Source: Pontederia crassipes (lineage: Eukaryota > Streptophyta > Magnoliopsida > Commelinales > Pontederiaceae). From it: DNA of 64,000 bases. A program made the position numbers and the translations under genes. A model generated the notes under the pieces. It searched no databases, was not told the DNA's origin, and was given only the letters and a program-made list of their open reading frames with translations. This document shows positions 23,166-36,000 of this stretch, in pieces. Numbering within the stretch: the stretch's first letter is position 1; the number at the start of each line of letters is the position of its first letter. The DNA lies in the NCBI GenBank assembly GCA_030549335.1, contig CM060184.1, positions 43,427,909-43,491,908 of the forward strand, given 5' to 3'.

Positions 23166-24638
23166 TCAAACTTCTTTGGGTCCGATTTTGTTAGATAATG
23201 TTCCTTTCGGAACCCAAATCATGCCATGTGCATGTTGTGATAATTTTCTTATTTTGCATTGATAAGAATAATAGTCATGAAATTCGCATGTAAAACATGT
23301 AATATGTGATTTTCTATCATAGGAATGATTGAATTTCCAATAAGAGTTTTGATGTCTAAAATGACTCATAAGATTATTTTTTGTTATTTGAAAAATAGTC
23401 TTATTTTGTGTATTTTTAAAAGGATGTTTTCTTGTTTTATTTTTTTTAATGAACATGCTAGTTTGACAATTTCACATGCATGTGTAATTTTCAAAGTTTC
23501 AATTTCATTTTTAAGATTTTCATTTTCCATAAAACATATATCATTTTCTTCTTTTAATTTTTCAATTTCACATATTAATTTTTCATTTTCCTCTTTAATT
23601 GAAAAATATTATTTTATAAGAGAGGAAAGTTCTTTATTTATATCTAAAGAAATATTTTCTTCGGAAGAGCTTAATGAGCCATTATTTGAAGGATTAGAGG
23701 TTACCTCATCGTTGTGTGCCATTAAGCATAAGTATGCTTCATCACTGGAAGAACTTGATGAGTCACTTGTTTCACTTGACTGTTCATACTTTTTCTTCTT
23801 ACCTTTTGGAGATGTCTTTTCTTTGTGATTTTTGTTTGATCCTCGGTTAGGCTTCTCATTATTTTCTTTCTTCTTCACCAACTTGAGAAACTTATCTAGT
23901 TTTCTTGTGTAGCGGGCGAGTCTCTTTTCGTCCACTTCTTCTTCTTCATTTGCATTTGCTTTTAATGTCAATGTTTTCTTCTTGGGGCATTTTTCTTCTT
24001 GATCTTCTTAGATTGAGATCTCATAAGTTAGAAGTGAACCAATTAGATCATCGAAATCTAATTTGTTTAAATCTTTTTCTTTGATCACGGTCCTCTTTGT
24101 ATGCCATCTTGAGGAAAGAGACCTGAGAATCTTTTTTCACTTTTGGGGGGTTAGATCTTGGCTCACCCAAGGAGGCTAAGACATTCAAAATATCATTAAA
24201 TTGAGCATCCATATCATTTATAGACTCATTTTCATGCATCTTGAAAGAATCATATTGATGATTTAAAATATTTAATTTAGATTCTTTAACTTTGTCGGTT
24301 CTTTCATAAGTGGTGATGAGTTTTTCCCAAAACTCAGTTGCGGTTTCACAACTTGAAATCCGATTAAACTCCGTTGAATCCAAAGCACAATAGAAAATAT
24401 TCTTTGCTTTCCAATCCAATTTCGAAAAAAAAATTTATCTTTCGTCATGTTCAGAAGGTAATTTTTCATGTAAATAATAGTCTTTCTCAATAATATCCCA
24501 CATGTTTAAATCGATAGAACATATGTAGGCTTCAATCCGAACTTTCCAAGATTGAAAATTTGATGCATTTAAAAGGGGAGGACGACTAATTGATTGTCCT
24601 TCGGCAAAAACAAATGCACTTGATACCATAGCTCTCAA
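23166..24638 (-). pseudogene. Sirevirus-like copia gag, broken
   Basis: The minus-strand frame begins at 24638 and shows NFQSWKVRIEAYICSIDLN and MWDIIEKDY, then DWKAKNIFYCALDSTEFNRI and SFKMHENESINDMDAQFNDI (the UBN2-type gag region). A Lys/Ser-rich linker follows (23971-23609) and a zinc-knuckle region, CFTCEFHDYYSYQC, where the expected His is Tyr. It ends with a WVPKGT segment near 23180. A stop lies near 24436 and frame changes near 24050 and 23600. The order matches Sirevirus gag. Normally pol follows; here non-coding sequence and then the LTR follow directly. Confidence 0.85.
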
Positions 24639-24726
24639 GATTGTTAAATCTTAAAACAAACGATTGAATATTAAAAATGATTAGATCTAAAAACCTAGAT
24701 GATTCAAAAGATCAAAACAAGAGCAA

Positions 24727-24742
24727 CTCGCTCTGATACCAA
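24727..24742 (-). other. primer-binding site of the tandem copia
   Basis: On the minus strand ATTGGTATCAGAGCGAG follows the LTR end directly. It is complementary to initiator tRNA-Met, as in Sireviruses and many plant LTR elements. Confidence 0.85.
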
Positions 24743-24743
24743 T

Positions 24744-25963
24744 TATAGGATCCCAAAGGGCACCAAGAGGGGGTGAATTGGTGTTCAATTCGAAAATGTC
24801 GATTTCACAAAAACCGTCGTGGAAGCTTAAAATCGATTCTTAAATTATTTACAATTCATATCATAAATTCAATATTAGAGGGGGAGAGAGAGAAAAAATC
24901 AAACGCAAAGGCATGGTGTTTGTTGACGAGGTCCGGCCACACCTTGACCTACATCCCCGCTCCGACTTCTCGACCTCGAGATCGTCGGAGATTCCACTAG
25001 CACTTTCCTTATTCCAAATGGGGCAAGGAAGAAAGTCATTTACATCAACCATCTTTTCTCCGTTTCGAGAGGCAAGGCAACATCCCCTCCTAAGAAGCTA
25101 ATCTATTTCTTTCGCTCAAGAGGTAAGATTTTGAACCTCTTTTACACAGGAGCTCTCTCTAATTTTTCTAAACAAAAGTGTTTCTCTCTTTTACAAAACT
25201 AAACTCACAAGAGAAGAAGAGAAAAAGAATGAGAAATTTATAAAATGAAAACTTCAACAAATGATCACTCTTTGACAACTTGGAGCTTTTCTTCAATGAG
25301 TGAATGGATGCCTTTGCCTCTGGATTTGGCACCCCTTTTATAGCCTTCAATGTGTGAAAAAATCATCCATAAATCATTCCATAAATTCCTCCTTCAAATT
25401 TGACCATTACTGTTCATTTGACTCGGAGACCGGTCGACCGTACTTCTGGACCGGTCAACCGGTCTATGTGACCGTTGCACATTTTCTTCAACTTCTGCGC
25501 TTGATCGGTCGATCGGTCCATCGACCGGTGTCTCGACCGGTACAATCTCGCAATTTTGATTTGTAGCCGTTGAGCTGATCGGTCGGCCGCTGCATCGACG
25601 TACAGTCTTGTAGTTTTCATTTGAGCAGCTTATGCCTTGATCGGTCGACCGGTTTCTCAGATCAGTCGACCGGCCTTCTTTGTTCCGACCGGCAGGTTGA
25701 CCGACCTGCACTATTTTGATCATAACTTTTTGCACGGTTATCCAAATTAGATGATCTTGGAGTCTATGTAAAGCTAACAGAATTCTCTACAAGGTTCCAC
25801 TTTTCTCCTAAACTAATTAGATCAGTGATAATTATTTAATCAAAGTGTAGTGCATAAAGTTATCCATTTTTCTTTAAACTTTTTTTAGCATTTCAACTTT
25901 AATCTTTAGAGGTTTGTTTTATCAAAATATAATTTTATATGTCATTAAAACTTTGACCCAACA
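24744..25963 (-). repeat. copia LTR, upstream copy (about 1.2 kb)
   Basis: It is homologous along its length to 21367-22573, starting TGTTGGGTCAAAGTTTTAAT at 25963 and ending GGATCCTATA (a mutated CA end) at 24744. It carries the same palindrome cluster at 25425-25700. The stretch 25964-26809 continues the homology into the spacer and gag zinc-knuckle region of an upstream copy. Confidence 0.85.
25425..25700. repeat. GGTCGACCGG palindrome cluster, second copia LTR
   Basis: The second copy of the palindrome block contains ACCGGTCGACCG, GATCGGTCGATCGGTCC and GATCGGTCGACCGGTTTC. Some sites differ from the 22-kb copy by C-to-T or G-to-A changes and a short deletion near 25600. Confidence 0.85.
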
Positions 25964-26889
25964 ATCTCTCCCTTTTTTATGAAGACAAACCGAGAAATAT
26001 GAAAAAGATATAAGTTGGCGAAAAAATTGTAAAATATTGCCCCTTAATACTTAACTTTTCTTAAAGTACATTCAAATCATATTTCTCCTATATTTCTCCC
26101 CCTTTTGTTTCATCAAAAAGTCATTTGTAAACGAAGTATATAAGAAATCATATGTAACTCTCCCTTAATCAATTTTTCAAAAAAAGTATTTCCCTTTTTT
26201 TCATATAATAGATATGTAGAGTATTGTAAGTTTTGAAAGATAACTCTCCCTAAATTTATGGCTATTTTATAATGAAAACCAATTTATGAAAGCCAAAACA
26301 AAATATATTAAAAATTTTGACAAAATAATGTGATATCTATGATATGTGAAAATAGTGTTTAATCATACTCCCCCTATCACCATGACCAATTTTTAATGTA
26401 TTCTTTTTTTCTTTTAAAGAAATAGTAGTTTTGAAATTTTTGGTTGAAATCAAAAAGTAAGTCATACTTTTACCATAACCTTTGTGCCTTTACCACTTGT
26501 CCTTTGCTTTGTATGTGAGGCACACCTTAAAAAGTAATCAAGTAACTTTTGGTACCAAAACTTCTTTGGGTCCGATTTTGTTAGATAATGTTCCTTTCGG
26601 AACCCAAATCATGACATGTGCATGTTGTGATAATTTTTTTTATTTTGCATTGATAAGAATAATGGCCATGAAAATTCGTATGTAAAACATGTAATATGTG
26701 ATTTTCTATCATAGGAATGATTGAATTTTCAATAAGAGTTTTTATGTCCAAAATGACTCATAAGATTATTTTTTGTTAGTTGAAAAATAGTCTTATTTTG
26801 TGTATTTTTCAATAGTTTTCAAAATGACCTTGTTGTCGCACGACCATGACGCCCAATATGTTCATGCCTTAGAGAAATTTCAGAATGGT

Positions 26890-27055
26890 CAAAAGATGAC
26901 CTTTCTGTCACGACCGTGACACTCGTGTGCAAGGCCGTGCAATGTTATAGCGACAGGAGTGCACAAGTGTTCGGCCGTGCTGAACCTTGGCACACCCGTG
27001 CCCAAGTAAGGGCACGGTCATGACCTCATGCGGCACGGCTGTGACCGGCCCAAAT
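26890..27055. repeat. CACGGTCGTGAC-type palindrome cluster in gypsy LTR
   Basis: Words CACGACCGTGACAC, AAGGCCGTGCAA, GGGCACGGTCATGACC and CACGGCTGTGACC repeat here. The same vocabulary appears in the gypsy LTR at 61030-61335, at a similar distance from the LTR 3' end, about 1.2-1.5 kb. Confidence 0.75.
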
Positions 27056-27261
27056 TCTATGTAATGGTTGTATTGCCCACACTTAGAATGATTTGAACTT
27101 TGCATGACCTTAAATAGGATTAAAAGATGCAACATGTAATGAATGATTGTATGTATTGATGAACATGATTAAAAGACGGATTGATGAAGGAGTGACATTT
27201 TTATGACTCGGGATCAATCGGTATCCAACCTAAGACCCCACCGATGGATGGGGAAAGACCT

Positions 27262-27372
27262 CATTGACGAATGAGGATAAAGACCTCACCTTCGGGGAGG
27301 ATAAAGACCTTTTCTTCGGGAAAGGATAAAGACCTTGCCTTCGGGGAAGGATAAAGACCTCACCTACGGGGA
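27262..27372 (+). repeat. 26-bp tandem repeat, about four units
   Basis: The unit GGATAAAGACCTCACCTTCG followed by GGGA recurs about every 26 bp with small changes. It lies inside the gypsy LTR. The rest of 27373-28316 is ATGAT-rich LTR sequence with no gene seen. Confidence 0.8.
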
Positions 27373-28316
27373 CGATTATGATTTATGAGCCACTACCCTT
27401 CTCAATTGACAAGATAAGAAAGCATCTAAATAAAGATGAAAGATGAAAAGATGTAAAGATGAATGATGAATGACTTGAGACATAAAGACAAAAATGATAA
27501 AAATGAAGAAGGCATCTATGAGGATGCATTATGAATGTCCACTTGTCACATCATATGATGTCATGAATAAAGATGACAAAGTAAAGTAAGACAAGATCAT
27601 GATATGCAATAGCATAATGATAAGTATGATGATAAGATATGATATGCAATAGCATAATGATAAATATGATGATAAATTATGCTATGCATGATCTAAAGAT
27701 TATGATGTTACATGTTATCTTATCTTACCATGGTGATATGCTCACATGCCATATAGTTTGCACAAGTAGCTCATAGCATGCACATGACATGTTCTATGAT
27801 GATGAAATGCATATGCCATAACATTAGAAATCATATTGTAAGATCATAGCATGCATGGGCCTCAACATACTCTAACGGGAGAAATCTCCTGGACCCCATG
27901 GATCCGTGCAGGTATGGAGGAGGCTTAGGTTCGGCGGCGAGAGCCTCGTGACAATGACATTGTACATGGGTCTGTCGGGCTACGGCCCAAGTCTTTTACT
28001 TATATTATATTATCATGATGACTCTTGTAATAGTGTTTTATATATGGCTTATGGGCCTTATTGAGTCATGTATTCCACTTAACTCATTTATGTATGATAA
28101 ACCCTCTAGTGGATATACGTTAGAGCCTATGTATCTTGGGATTTTATATGTTTAGAAGTCTTCTGCTGTTTATGAAAAATGATGTTTTATGTTTATATTT
28201 ATGAATATGTTTCCGCTGCAAAAGTTCTATGAAATTAGGTCAAGGTCATGTCAATATAACGTCGCCTAGGGTTCAGCAAAAGTTTAAAATTAGGGCCGAA
28301 TTTTGGGGGCGTTACA

Positions 28317-29658
28317 GTGGCACTGTGTACCCTGGCTGCCCAGAATCATATCAATCCTTCCGTCAATCAGAGCAATACATAGAGGAGGCGAGCGTTGGAC
28401 AAAGCCAGAGGAGGAGAGACGAGCACCAGAATATCCACCATCTTCGGTAAGGCGACGTCCTTGCCTTGCCCGCCGGAGTCGCCTCCTGGTTCTACAACGA
28501 TGGAGACAACCCTATCGTGTCCATCACCATCTTCAACACGAGCAGCAATGCCAACCAACTCGACCCATTCCGTAGGGTGATGACCAGCTTCTTATTCGTA
28601 ATCAACCTATCGATTACTTGGAAACTCATCATGTTTGAATTCAGTACCCATTTTGCTCTCTTTCTTTCGTTCGTACGCAGGAGTTCTTGCTTGCTGGTGG
28701 TCAGCAGAGAACCGAGCAATCCACGAGACCGGAAGAGGGATTCCAGGAGAGCGATAGCATCCTCAGCGGATTCAGCTCCAATTTCCTAGCGCAGGCCTTG
28801 GGCATAGACACTGAGCTTGCGAGGAGACTCCAGCAGACCAGCTCGGAACAACAAAGGAGAAGGCGAGATTGTCCGGGTGCACCACGGCCTACAGGTCCTG
28901 AGCCCATCCCACAGCTTGCAGATTGAAGAGGAAGAGGAGACCACTTATAGCACCACCAGGCGAGAGGGCCAAGAAGGATGCAGAGGCTCAGAGTACAACA
29001 CCAATGGCTTAGAGGAAACCTACTGCTTCTTGAAGAACAAGGAAAACGTCGGCAACCCTGCACGCGCTAACGTCTACAACCCACGCTGGGGAAGGCTCAC
29101 CAGCCTCAATAGCCAGAAGCTTCCCATCCTACGTTTCATCCAGATGAGCGCGGAAAGAGGAGTCCTCCATAGGGTAATTAATTAACGCATGTTTACTTCA
29201 TATTAATACTTGTGCTGGCGATTGTATGTGCATGCATGTAATTTATGGGTCTGCATGAAGAACACCATCTATGCGCCGCACTGGAACATCGTTGCCCACA
29301 GCATAGTGTACGCCATAAGGTGCAGCTGCCGCCTCCAGGTCGTCGGACACCAGGGCCGCATCGTGTTCAAGGGCGAGCTCTGTTGAGGGCAGCTCATCGT
29401 CATCCCCCAGAACTATGCCATGCTGAAGCAGTCCCAAAGCGAGAGTTTGAGTGGATCTCGTTCAAGACCAATGACAACGCCATGGTGAGCCAGATTGTGG
29501 GCAAGTCCTCGGCCCTGTGCGGCATGCCAGTGGAGCTGATCATGAGCTCGTACTAGATTTCAAAGGAAGAGGCGAGGAGGCTCAAGTTCAACAGGGGTCG
29601 GGAAACGTCCATCTTTAGCCCACGCCTTGAGACCATGATGGCGGTCTGCTCTCATTGA
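28317..29658 (+). pseudogene. 11S globulin pseudogene B, exons 2 (rest), 3 and 4
   Basis: Exon 2 remainder 28317-28576 ([28 protein letters not shown]), exon 3 28681-29173 (LGIDTELARRLQ, TNGLEETYCFLKNKENVGNP, YNPRWGRLTSLNSQKLPIL) and exon 4 29261-29658 (APHWNIVAHSIVYAIR, FEWISFKTNDNAMVSQIVGK). The GT-AG introns match gene A positions. Breaks: stop at 28448, a frameshift near 28845, a stop in exon 4 near 29383, a frameshift near 29440 and a stop at 29554. The NG cleavage site and the basic-chain Cys are still visible. This is the other half of the gene begun at 20116; the GTGGC duplication at both junctions shows that the LTR insertion split it. Confidence 0.93.
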
Positions 29659-29665
29659 ACTCAGT

Positions 29666-30018
29666 TGAAGGAATTGGTACAAAAAAATAAAGAGTATTAT
29701 CGGAATACCTCGCAGCGGAAAAATGAATCGTCGATGCTTTTCTACGTTGCTTTGAACTCGAGTCGGGAACTCGATCATGAATGGATGGAGAACACTATTT
29801 CACAATCTAATTTATTAGGACTACGTCGGAATTGTGAAAGCCATGTGGCGACTTGTTGAACGTCTACCACAACCAAGGATCATGACTTGCCTTCTTTATA
29901 TAGGCTTCAGCGATCAGTTTGTAGAACTTCCACCGCCGGTTTGCAAAACTAACATGGATGAGGCATTACATAATTGTAAATGCCGTTATTGCCCATTGTG
30001 GGCACTCGATGTCCAATA
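29666..30018 (-). repeat. copia 3' LTR (353 bp)
   Basis: It is homologous to 37005-37358. It contains CTTTATATAGGC on the plus strand, which read on the minus strand gives a TATA-like GCCTATATAAAG. One terminal base has changed (the expected TG start on the minus strand reads TA). Confidence 0.9.
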
Positions 30019-33000
30019 ATCTCCCACTCACATGTAATGGGCTGATTTCAGTAAATGTCCGTTATGGTAAATGGATCGTGTGATCCACGAGTACATCCAC
30101 AACTCAGAGAACTATGACCTATTAGGGATACATTGTTGCTCGGTCAATTTGATAGCCAAAAGTTATGATGACATAACTGCTCAATCAACGTGTGAGCTCA
30201 TGCTATAACATTTTATCATTGTATAGCTACTCAACTATCATGTGAGCTAATACTATGATTTATCAATAATACATATTCGCTCAAATATCCATGTTACTCA
30301 CTTTACCTTAGAAACACCTTGCTTGCGCACTCTAGATGACACACGTCTTATCATGCATGATTTCGATTGATCCGTATTTGTATGCTTACATATTTAGCCA
30401 ATTGCATCACAAATACATGCAGCACCAATGAATCTTCCTCTCATTCTCATATTTCTCAATTCTAAGTCAGTTGCTTTCCTAGTCGTGGCTCGACGGGCCG
30501 CATACAATTTTAGCCTTTGAGTACCTCGCTAAAGTAACAACACTAACATATTACATTGAAATATAGTCAACAGTCTAAGGGCAATCTTTCGGACTTGTTC
30601 AGTCCTTAAAGACTCACACTCTGATGAAAAAATCATAAAATATTCGTCAAGTCTTAGGGTCGACTTAGCATACTAGGTTCGTAACCAACTACTGGGGTGG
30701 AGACTCCCACTGAAGGAGCGTATGTCATAAACTTGTAACACCGCACAGATTAGAGTTCAGACGTCTACCCATGACGTCTAACCTGAGTCCTCTCGCTAGT
30801 CGCCCAAGAATTGGCGCCACGAGGTTTCACATCTGGCTTCTTTTATCAGGCTACACAGAGTTATATACAAATCGTGTCATCCTCCCGAACATATCAGGAC
30901 GATTTTAGATCATATATCTGTATCTAAATCATTTCATCTCTGCTCGCTATGCACTAAACGCTGAGGCGATTATCTGTGTGACTGATAATCTCGTGCCTGA
31001 TTTGATATACCTACATGCATTATCAAAAAACATTAACTAACTCTAAAATAAAATTAATATATTTTTATTTATCATAAGAAGATTTAGAATACACCATCAC
31101 ATAAACTTTGTGCATATAAATGCATCAATCAAACATGTTTAGTAAGTATTACATACTTACACGTGTATTCATCAACTGTATCTTCTATACATTGTCAAGA
31201 CATACTAGACATTAATGTTTTCCCTTATAATGGTCCATCCTTTTTATCAAGCAATATTGATATATATATATATATATATATATATTGCAACAAAGGATAT
31301 ACTTGACCACTGTCAATACAGGAGTAAAATAATTTACTTAACCAAAGGGTTTCATACCATCATTGAGTATAACACAAACTCAATTTTCATATTTGACTAC
31401 TTTATATATAGTTTTGCTTTAGATAAACTCTACAACAATGTCTGAAGACATTAGTGGAGATATACTTTTGCTTGTTAATATCGCCATCTTAATAGGCGTC
31501 TATTTATTAAGCAAGTCTATAACCCGATCTCTATCATAGTGCAAAACAAGAGTCAACATGCCCCTAAGGTGTCTCATTATTCTCTTAATTGTCATATAGG
31601 CGTCCTGTATAAATACGTAAATATTTTATTTGACCATTAACACAAATATCAGACTGCTCAACTTATTGTGCATGTCTGATCATTGTCCATATTTACAAAA
31701 GAACATTTCCTTACTAGAGTAATAGAGAAAATCACGAGATTCAAAATTATCTCTTTTAATAAGGGTACCGGTGAGTGTATAGTTTCTCATAGAATGTTCA
31801 ATTCGGCTTTATAACAGACGACTCTTGTTACAAAGCAATAAATTTACTTGAACAATTCTTATTTAATTTTCACACCCATTGTGAATAATTGTCTCACCCC
31901 ATTTCTATAGAAAGACATTAAATTCTTCATTATTAGAAGAAATCTCGTATTACTTCTAGCTATACATAATATTGTTTCACATATAATGTCATTATGACAT
32001 ATTTATCCATAAAAATGGATATACACCTAATGATACTTATATCATTATTTAGATGAATACTAAATCCATAATTGGACCATCGCAAATTACATATTGCACT
32101 CAATACTTTTACATTTAAGCATTCAAATAGTTTTATGTAATTTTAATCTAATAGTAAAACAATAGCTAGACTTTTGACGAATGAGAGAAAAATTTCTCTA
32201 TAGTCAGCACACCTTTTTGCAACTATTGCTTTTCGTCATTTTTAAATCTCTTATCATCCATATCGACTTATTTCGAAAGCTTACCTTTCGGCAAGACGGA
32301 TGAATTTACAAGTCCCTGACTTGATTTACTTCTTTAGACTTTGCCTCTTTGCATTAATCCATTTTCTTTATTTAGACCGAGAGCCTTCATCATATATTTT
32401 AGGCTCATGTTCATTTCATATAGTCATTTGACATTGACAACGTGAAACATAACTCATATGTTTCAATAAATGAACATTAATCGTGAGATGATTGTGAATT
32501 GCTCCCACTCGGAATGAGTTGTGGGAAGATAATATGGAAAAATCACAAATCAATCCGCATACATTGTCAACTTTGAATCTTCAACTTCTAAAGTGAAGAT
32601 GATACTTATATCTCGTTCAACCAAGAAAATATATACATGAATGTCACACCTCTACTTGATATTTAGTGACATTTAGGCAGCATTAATAATAACATTCCAA
32701 ATACAAAATTGGAATTTTATTTGCGCCACACATTCAAGTAGATTATGATTTCATTGTATCTGCAATACTTACAACTGTGAAATATAGTTAGTCGCATAAC
32801 TATATCAATTTTGTCACTATACTATATGAATAAGTCTCAACCATTTCACATTATCAATTTAGTCAGCAAGGCATTAATCTTGCGATCATAATTGAATCTC
32901 TATCTAAGTTCATGAATTTTTATAAAATAATTCATGTTAGCAACTTAGATAAATCATGTGTATGATTTATAATGCAAAAATGTGATGAAAGAAACCATAT

Positions 33001-36000
33001 AAAATCTTATATATTCAATGCAAATGGATTACTATAATTTTTTGTTCATAAATGATTTTTGTATACTAAGTCAATTAGACATTGTCACAAAAATAGGCAA
33101 AATAATTTTAGCGAAAAAGTATATTTCTCGAGCTAGTCTATATTTATATTACCTAGAAAATGTCACAAATTGACTAGCCAAAACTGTTGGCATACTTATT
33201 TACGTCACATATGACATAAATATTCAACTTGAATACTTAAAGTAATCAAGACATAGAAAATCATTTTTAGAAAATTCTCGTAAAGGAATTTCATTAAATA
33301 CAAAATTTAATGATAAACGTGAATACACAGCTACGTTTGTCTAAATAACAAATGTAGATATTATACACATATCCACTTTAAAAAAGTGGTATAGTAGGAC
33401 AATGAGATAAAATGATTCATCTATTGCAAAAAAAAAAATTTGCAAGTCATAATCTTTTTAACTCCCACTTTCATGTTGTTTCCAACTATGTCCTTTGGCT
33501 TGCAGGCTAAGTTATATAAAGAATTCATTATTCTTTAATTGCATGATAAGTTGTTCCAATAATCTCAATCCACGAAAAGGACGAGATTCAACAACGAATC
33601 AACATTATCATTGAAACAAAACTATCATACGATTATATCAACATTTTTCAACTCAATACAATCACGAGCGAAAATTATCGTATTTTTTCCACAAGCATAG
33701 CATTTTGTTTTGTTTATATTAACTTTTCCATCATGCTTCTCACATCGATGCGAGTAGCGTTAGCCCTTCTTAGTATCTATACATTATTCACTGGACTATG
33801 ATTTCTGTCGAAAACTCGTATCAATTTTCTTATTTTGACATGAACAACATATGTCGTAGTTGAAGATGACAAACGTTCTTCAAATAAATGTCAAAATATT
33901 TGATATTTTCTCTAAACATCAAATATGTGCGAAAGCATAGTAACTATCACGTGGTCAAAAAATATGACCAAGATTCTCTAACTCAGTCGTCAAGTTTATC
34001 ATCACATACAGAAAACATATCTGTTGAAGAAAAACTTATGTAAGAGTTATTATTTTCTTGATGATGTCGTTACATCAAGATCGTGAGAATCGTGATAGTG
34101 ATCATCTCGACAGAGATCATGTTTTTCCATGGATCACTTTTTACATATTCCTTTTAACTGTCATATTGCAAAGATTCCTTTTTGTGTCTTTTATCTATGG
34201 TCCAAATTACATATCGGAAATGAGTTAGTTTTTTGCATGTCTTCTCGTCGCATATATTTATAAATAATGATAAGATAATATTTTTAAGGTAATGACATCG
34301 AGATGGTCGCTATGCTCCCACTCATCTTCCACTATTCGAAAAAATAATTATCATTCATTAAAAATAATATGTTGCGCCAAGGTACCATCTATTAATTTTG
34401 AAAACGCGAACATCCAAAATCATCTAAAACATATATGATGTGATTAACATATCATTTTCAAAAATGTGGTCAGGACAATCAGAGTTCTGTGATGGGAGTT
34501 CTTCCTTGCGTTTGCAAGGTGTCAATTAGGAAACCATCACCCATTCGTCTTGTCACCACAATAATTGGAAAAATGTCATTACGCCATGTAAACATAATAA
34601 TATTTGAAAACTGCGTTAACAGTACACCAGGTAAGTTTACATAGAAAGAGAGTACTGAATTTTCTACTAACACTCTCTTTTCAGTACTTTCCTAGACATG
34701 CACATGTCACGCACCACTCAACAAAAGTTATTACCATGACCATCATACAAATTAGATGCCTTAGTCCTATTTGGACTACCTATATTTCATAATGTCAAAT
34801 TTAATTCATCCTAAGTTTTATGAAACATGTGACAATCATAATTCACAAATATTTATGCATTCAAAGTAAACATTACATAAATCACATATATGAATGTATA
34901 TTATGCACACAAATAATCATACAATTCATTTACATATAAATGAATATATTATGTAAATGAATATTATTTGTCACACTCATATAATTAACATAAGTATGAT
35001 ACTAGACATACAAATAATCACACAAATATTATTACATGTCTAAATCTACATTTATGTCACATAAGGCTCAGTCATGTACATAAATGCATATCATGCATGT
35101 CTTGTTAATTAAAAAATTATTGCATAAATTTTCATCACATAAAATCATGCAATTTATTTCATGTGTAATAAAAAAAATATATGCACATATTTCTATTCAT
35201 AAAGAAATATAATTTGTCATAATTAATGTGCATATTCACATGAAATATGTGACAAAAGTAATTTGTGCATTACTTAAGATAACTATGTGAATTAATGACT
35301 CACAAATTCACGTAATACATATTATGTCTAATATGTAACATAAGTTGTTATATGCACATGTTCTCTCATAAAGAAAATAAAGTCCTTTTATATAGTCCAA
35401 TTCATAAATGAACTAACAATATGCAAATTTCTATCATGTCAATTTACATAAGTGTCACACTTAAATACACTTTAAGTAAATATAACATAATTATGTGCAT
35501 GAATATTTAATTCATATGGAAATTCAATTTAAGTGAGACATACTACACTTAGAACATATCATGTAATAACATATATGAATGAATTGTTACTTAAATTCAT
35601 AATCATATATATAATGTATGACAAAATAACATGACTATTTCATATACTAATAATATGCATAATATGACTAATATGCATAAAACAAATGTCATACAATTTT
35701 CAAAAAATTTATCCTAAAAAAAAATTTAGTAACATTACATGATCACTTCTTGTATAAAACAATTTCCATTTCATATGAATTCACCACATAATTATTCAAA
35801 AATACAAAAAATTCATAATCAAACATAATCTGATTATTTTGTATTAAAACTTACTAAGTACATATCACTCATACTTAGAATTAATTGTGACATGATAATT
35901 TATATGAATTTCAGTTACTATTAATTACACGTAGTAACATGGCATAATATGCAAAGTTCATATGCACAAGTACAAAATATGCATATTAAACATTCTGAAA

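Larger units (their letters stand above)
21367..26809 (-). mobile_element. tandem, pol-less Sirevirus-like Ty1-copia (TR-GAG type)
   Basis: Reading on the minus strand from high to low coordinates: part of a gag end plus non-coding DNA (26809-25964), an LTR (25963-24744), a primer-binding site, gag (24638-23166), non-coding DNA, and a second LTR (22573-21367). The segment 21367-23425 is a near-copy of 24744-26809, so gag-end, spacer and LTR occur twice in direct orientation. No protease, integrase or RT lies between gag and the 3' LTR. It is therefore a gag-only, non-autonomous structure that recombined into a tandem. The outer 5' copy is truncated at 26809, so no target duplication could be confirmed. 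It sits inside the gypsy LTR. Confidence 0.82.
20351..28316 (+). mobile_element. Ty3-gypsy solo LTR in 11S exon 2, itself interrupted
   Basis: The outer ends are TGTAATATACTC at 20351 and GGGGGCGTTACA ending at 28316, flanked by the perfect 5-bp duplication GTGGC (20346-20350 and 28317-28321). There is no gypsy internal domain between them, so after excluding the nested copia (21367-26809) about 2.5 kb of LTR remain, consistent with a solo LTR left by recombination. The TGTAA...TTACA ends match those of the gypsy LTRs at 50446-52280 and, approximately, 59838-61918. It contains a SINE-like piece, a CACGGTC-rich cluster and a 26-bp tandem repeat. The join between the two LTR halves is inferred. 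Confidence 0.82.
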
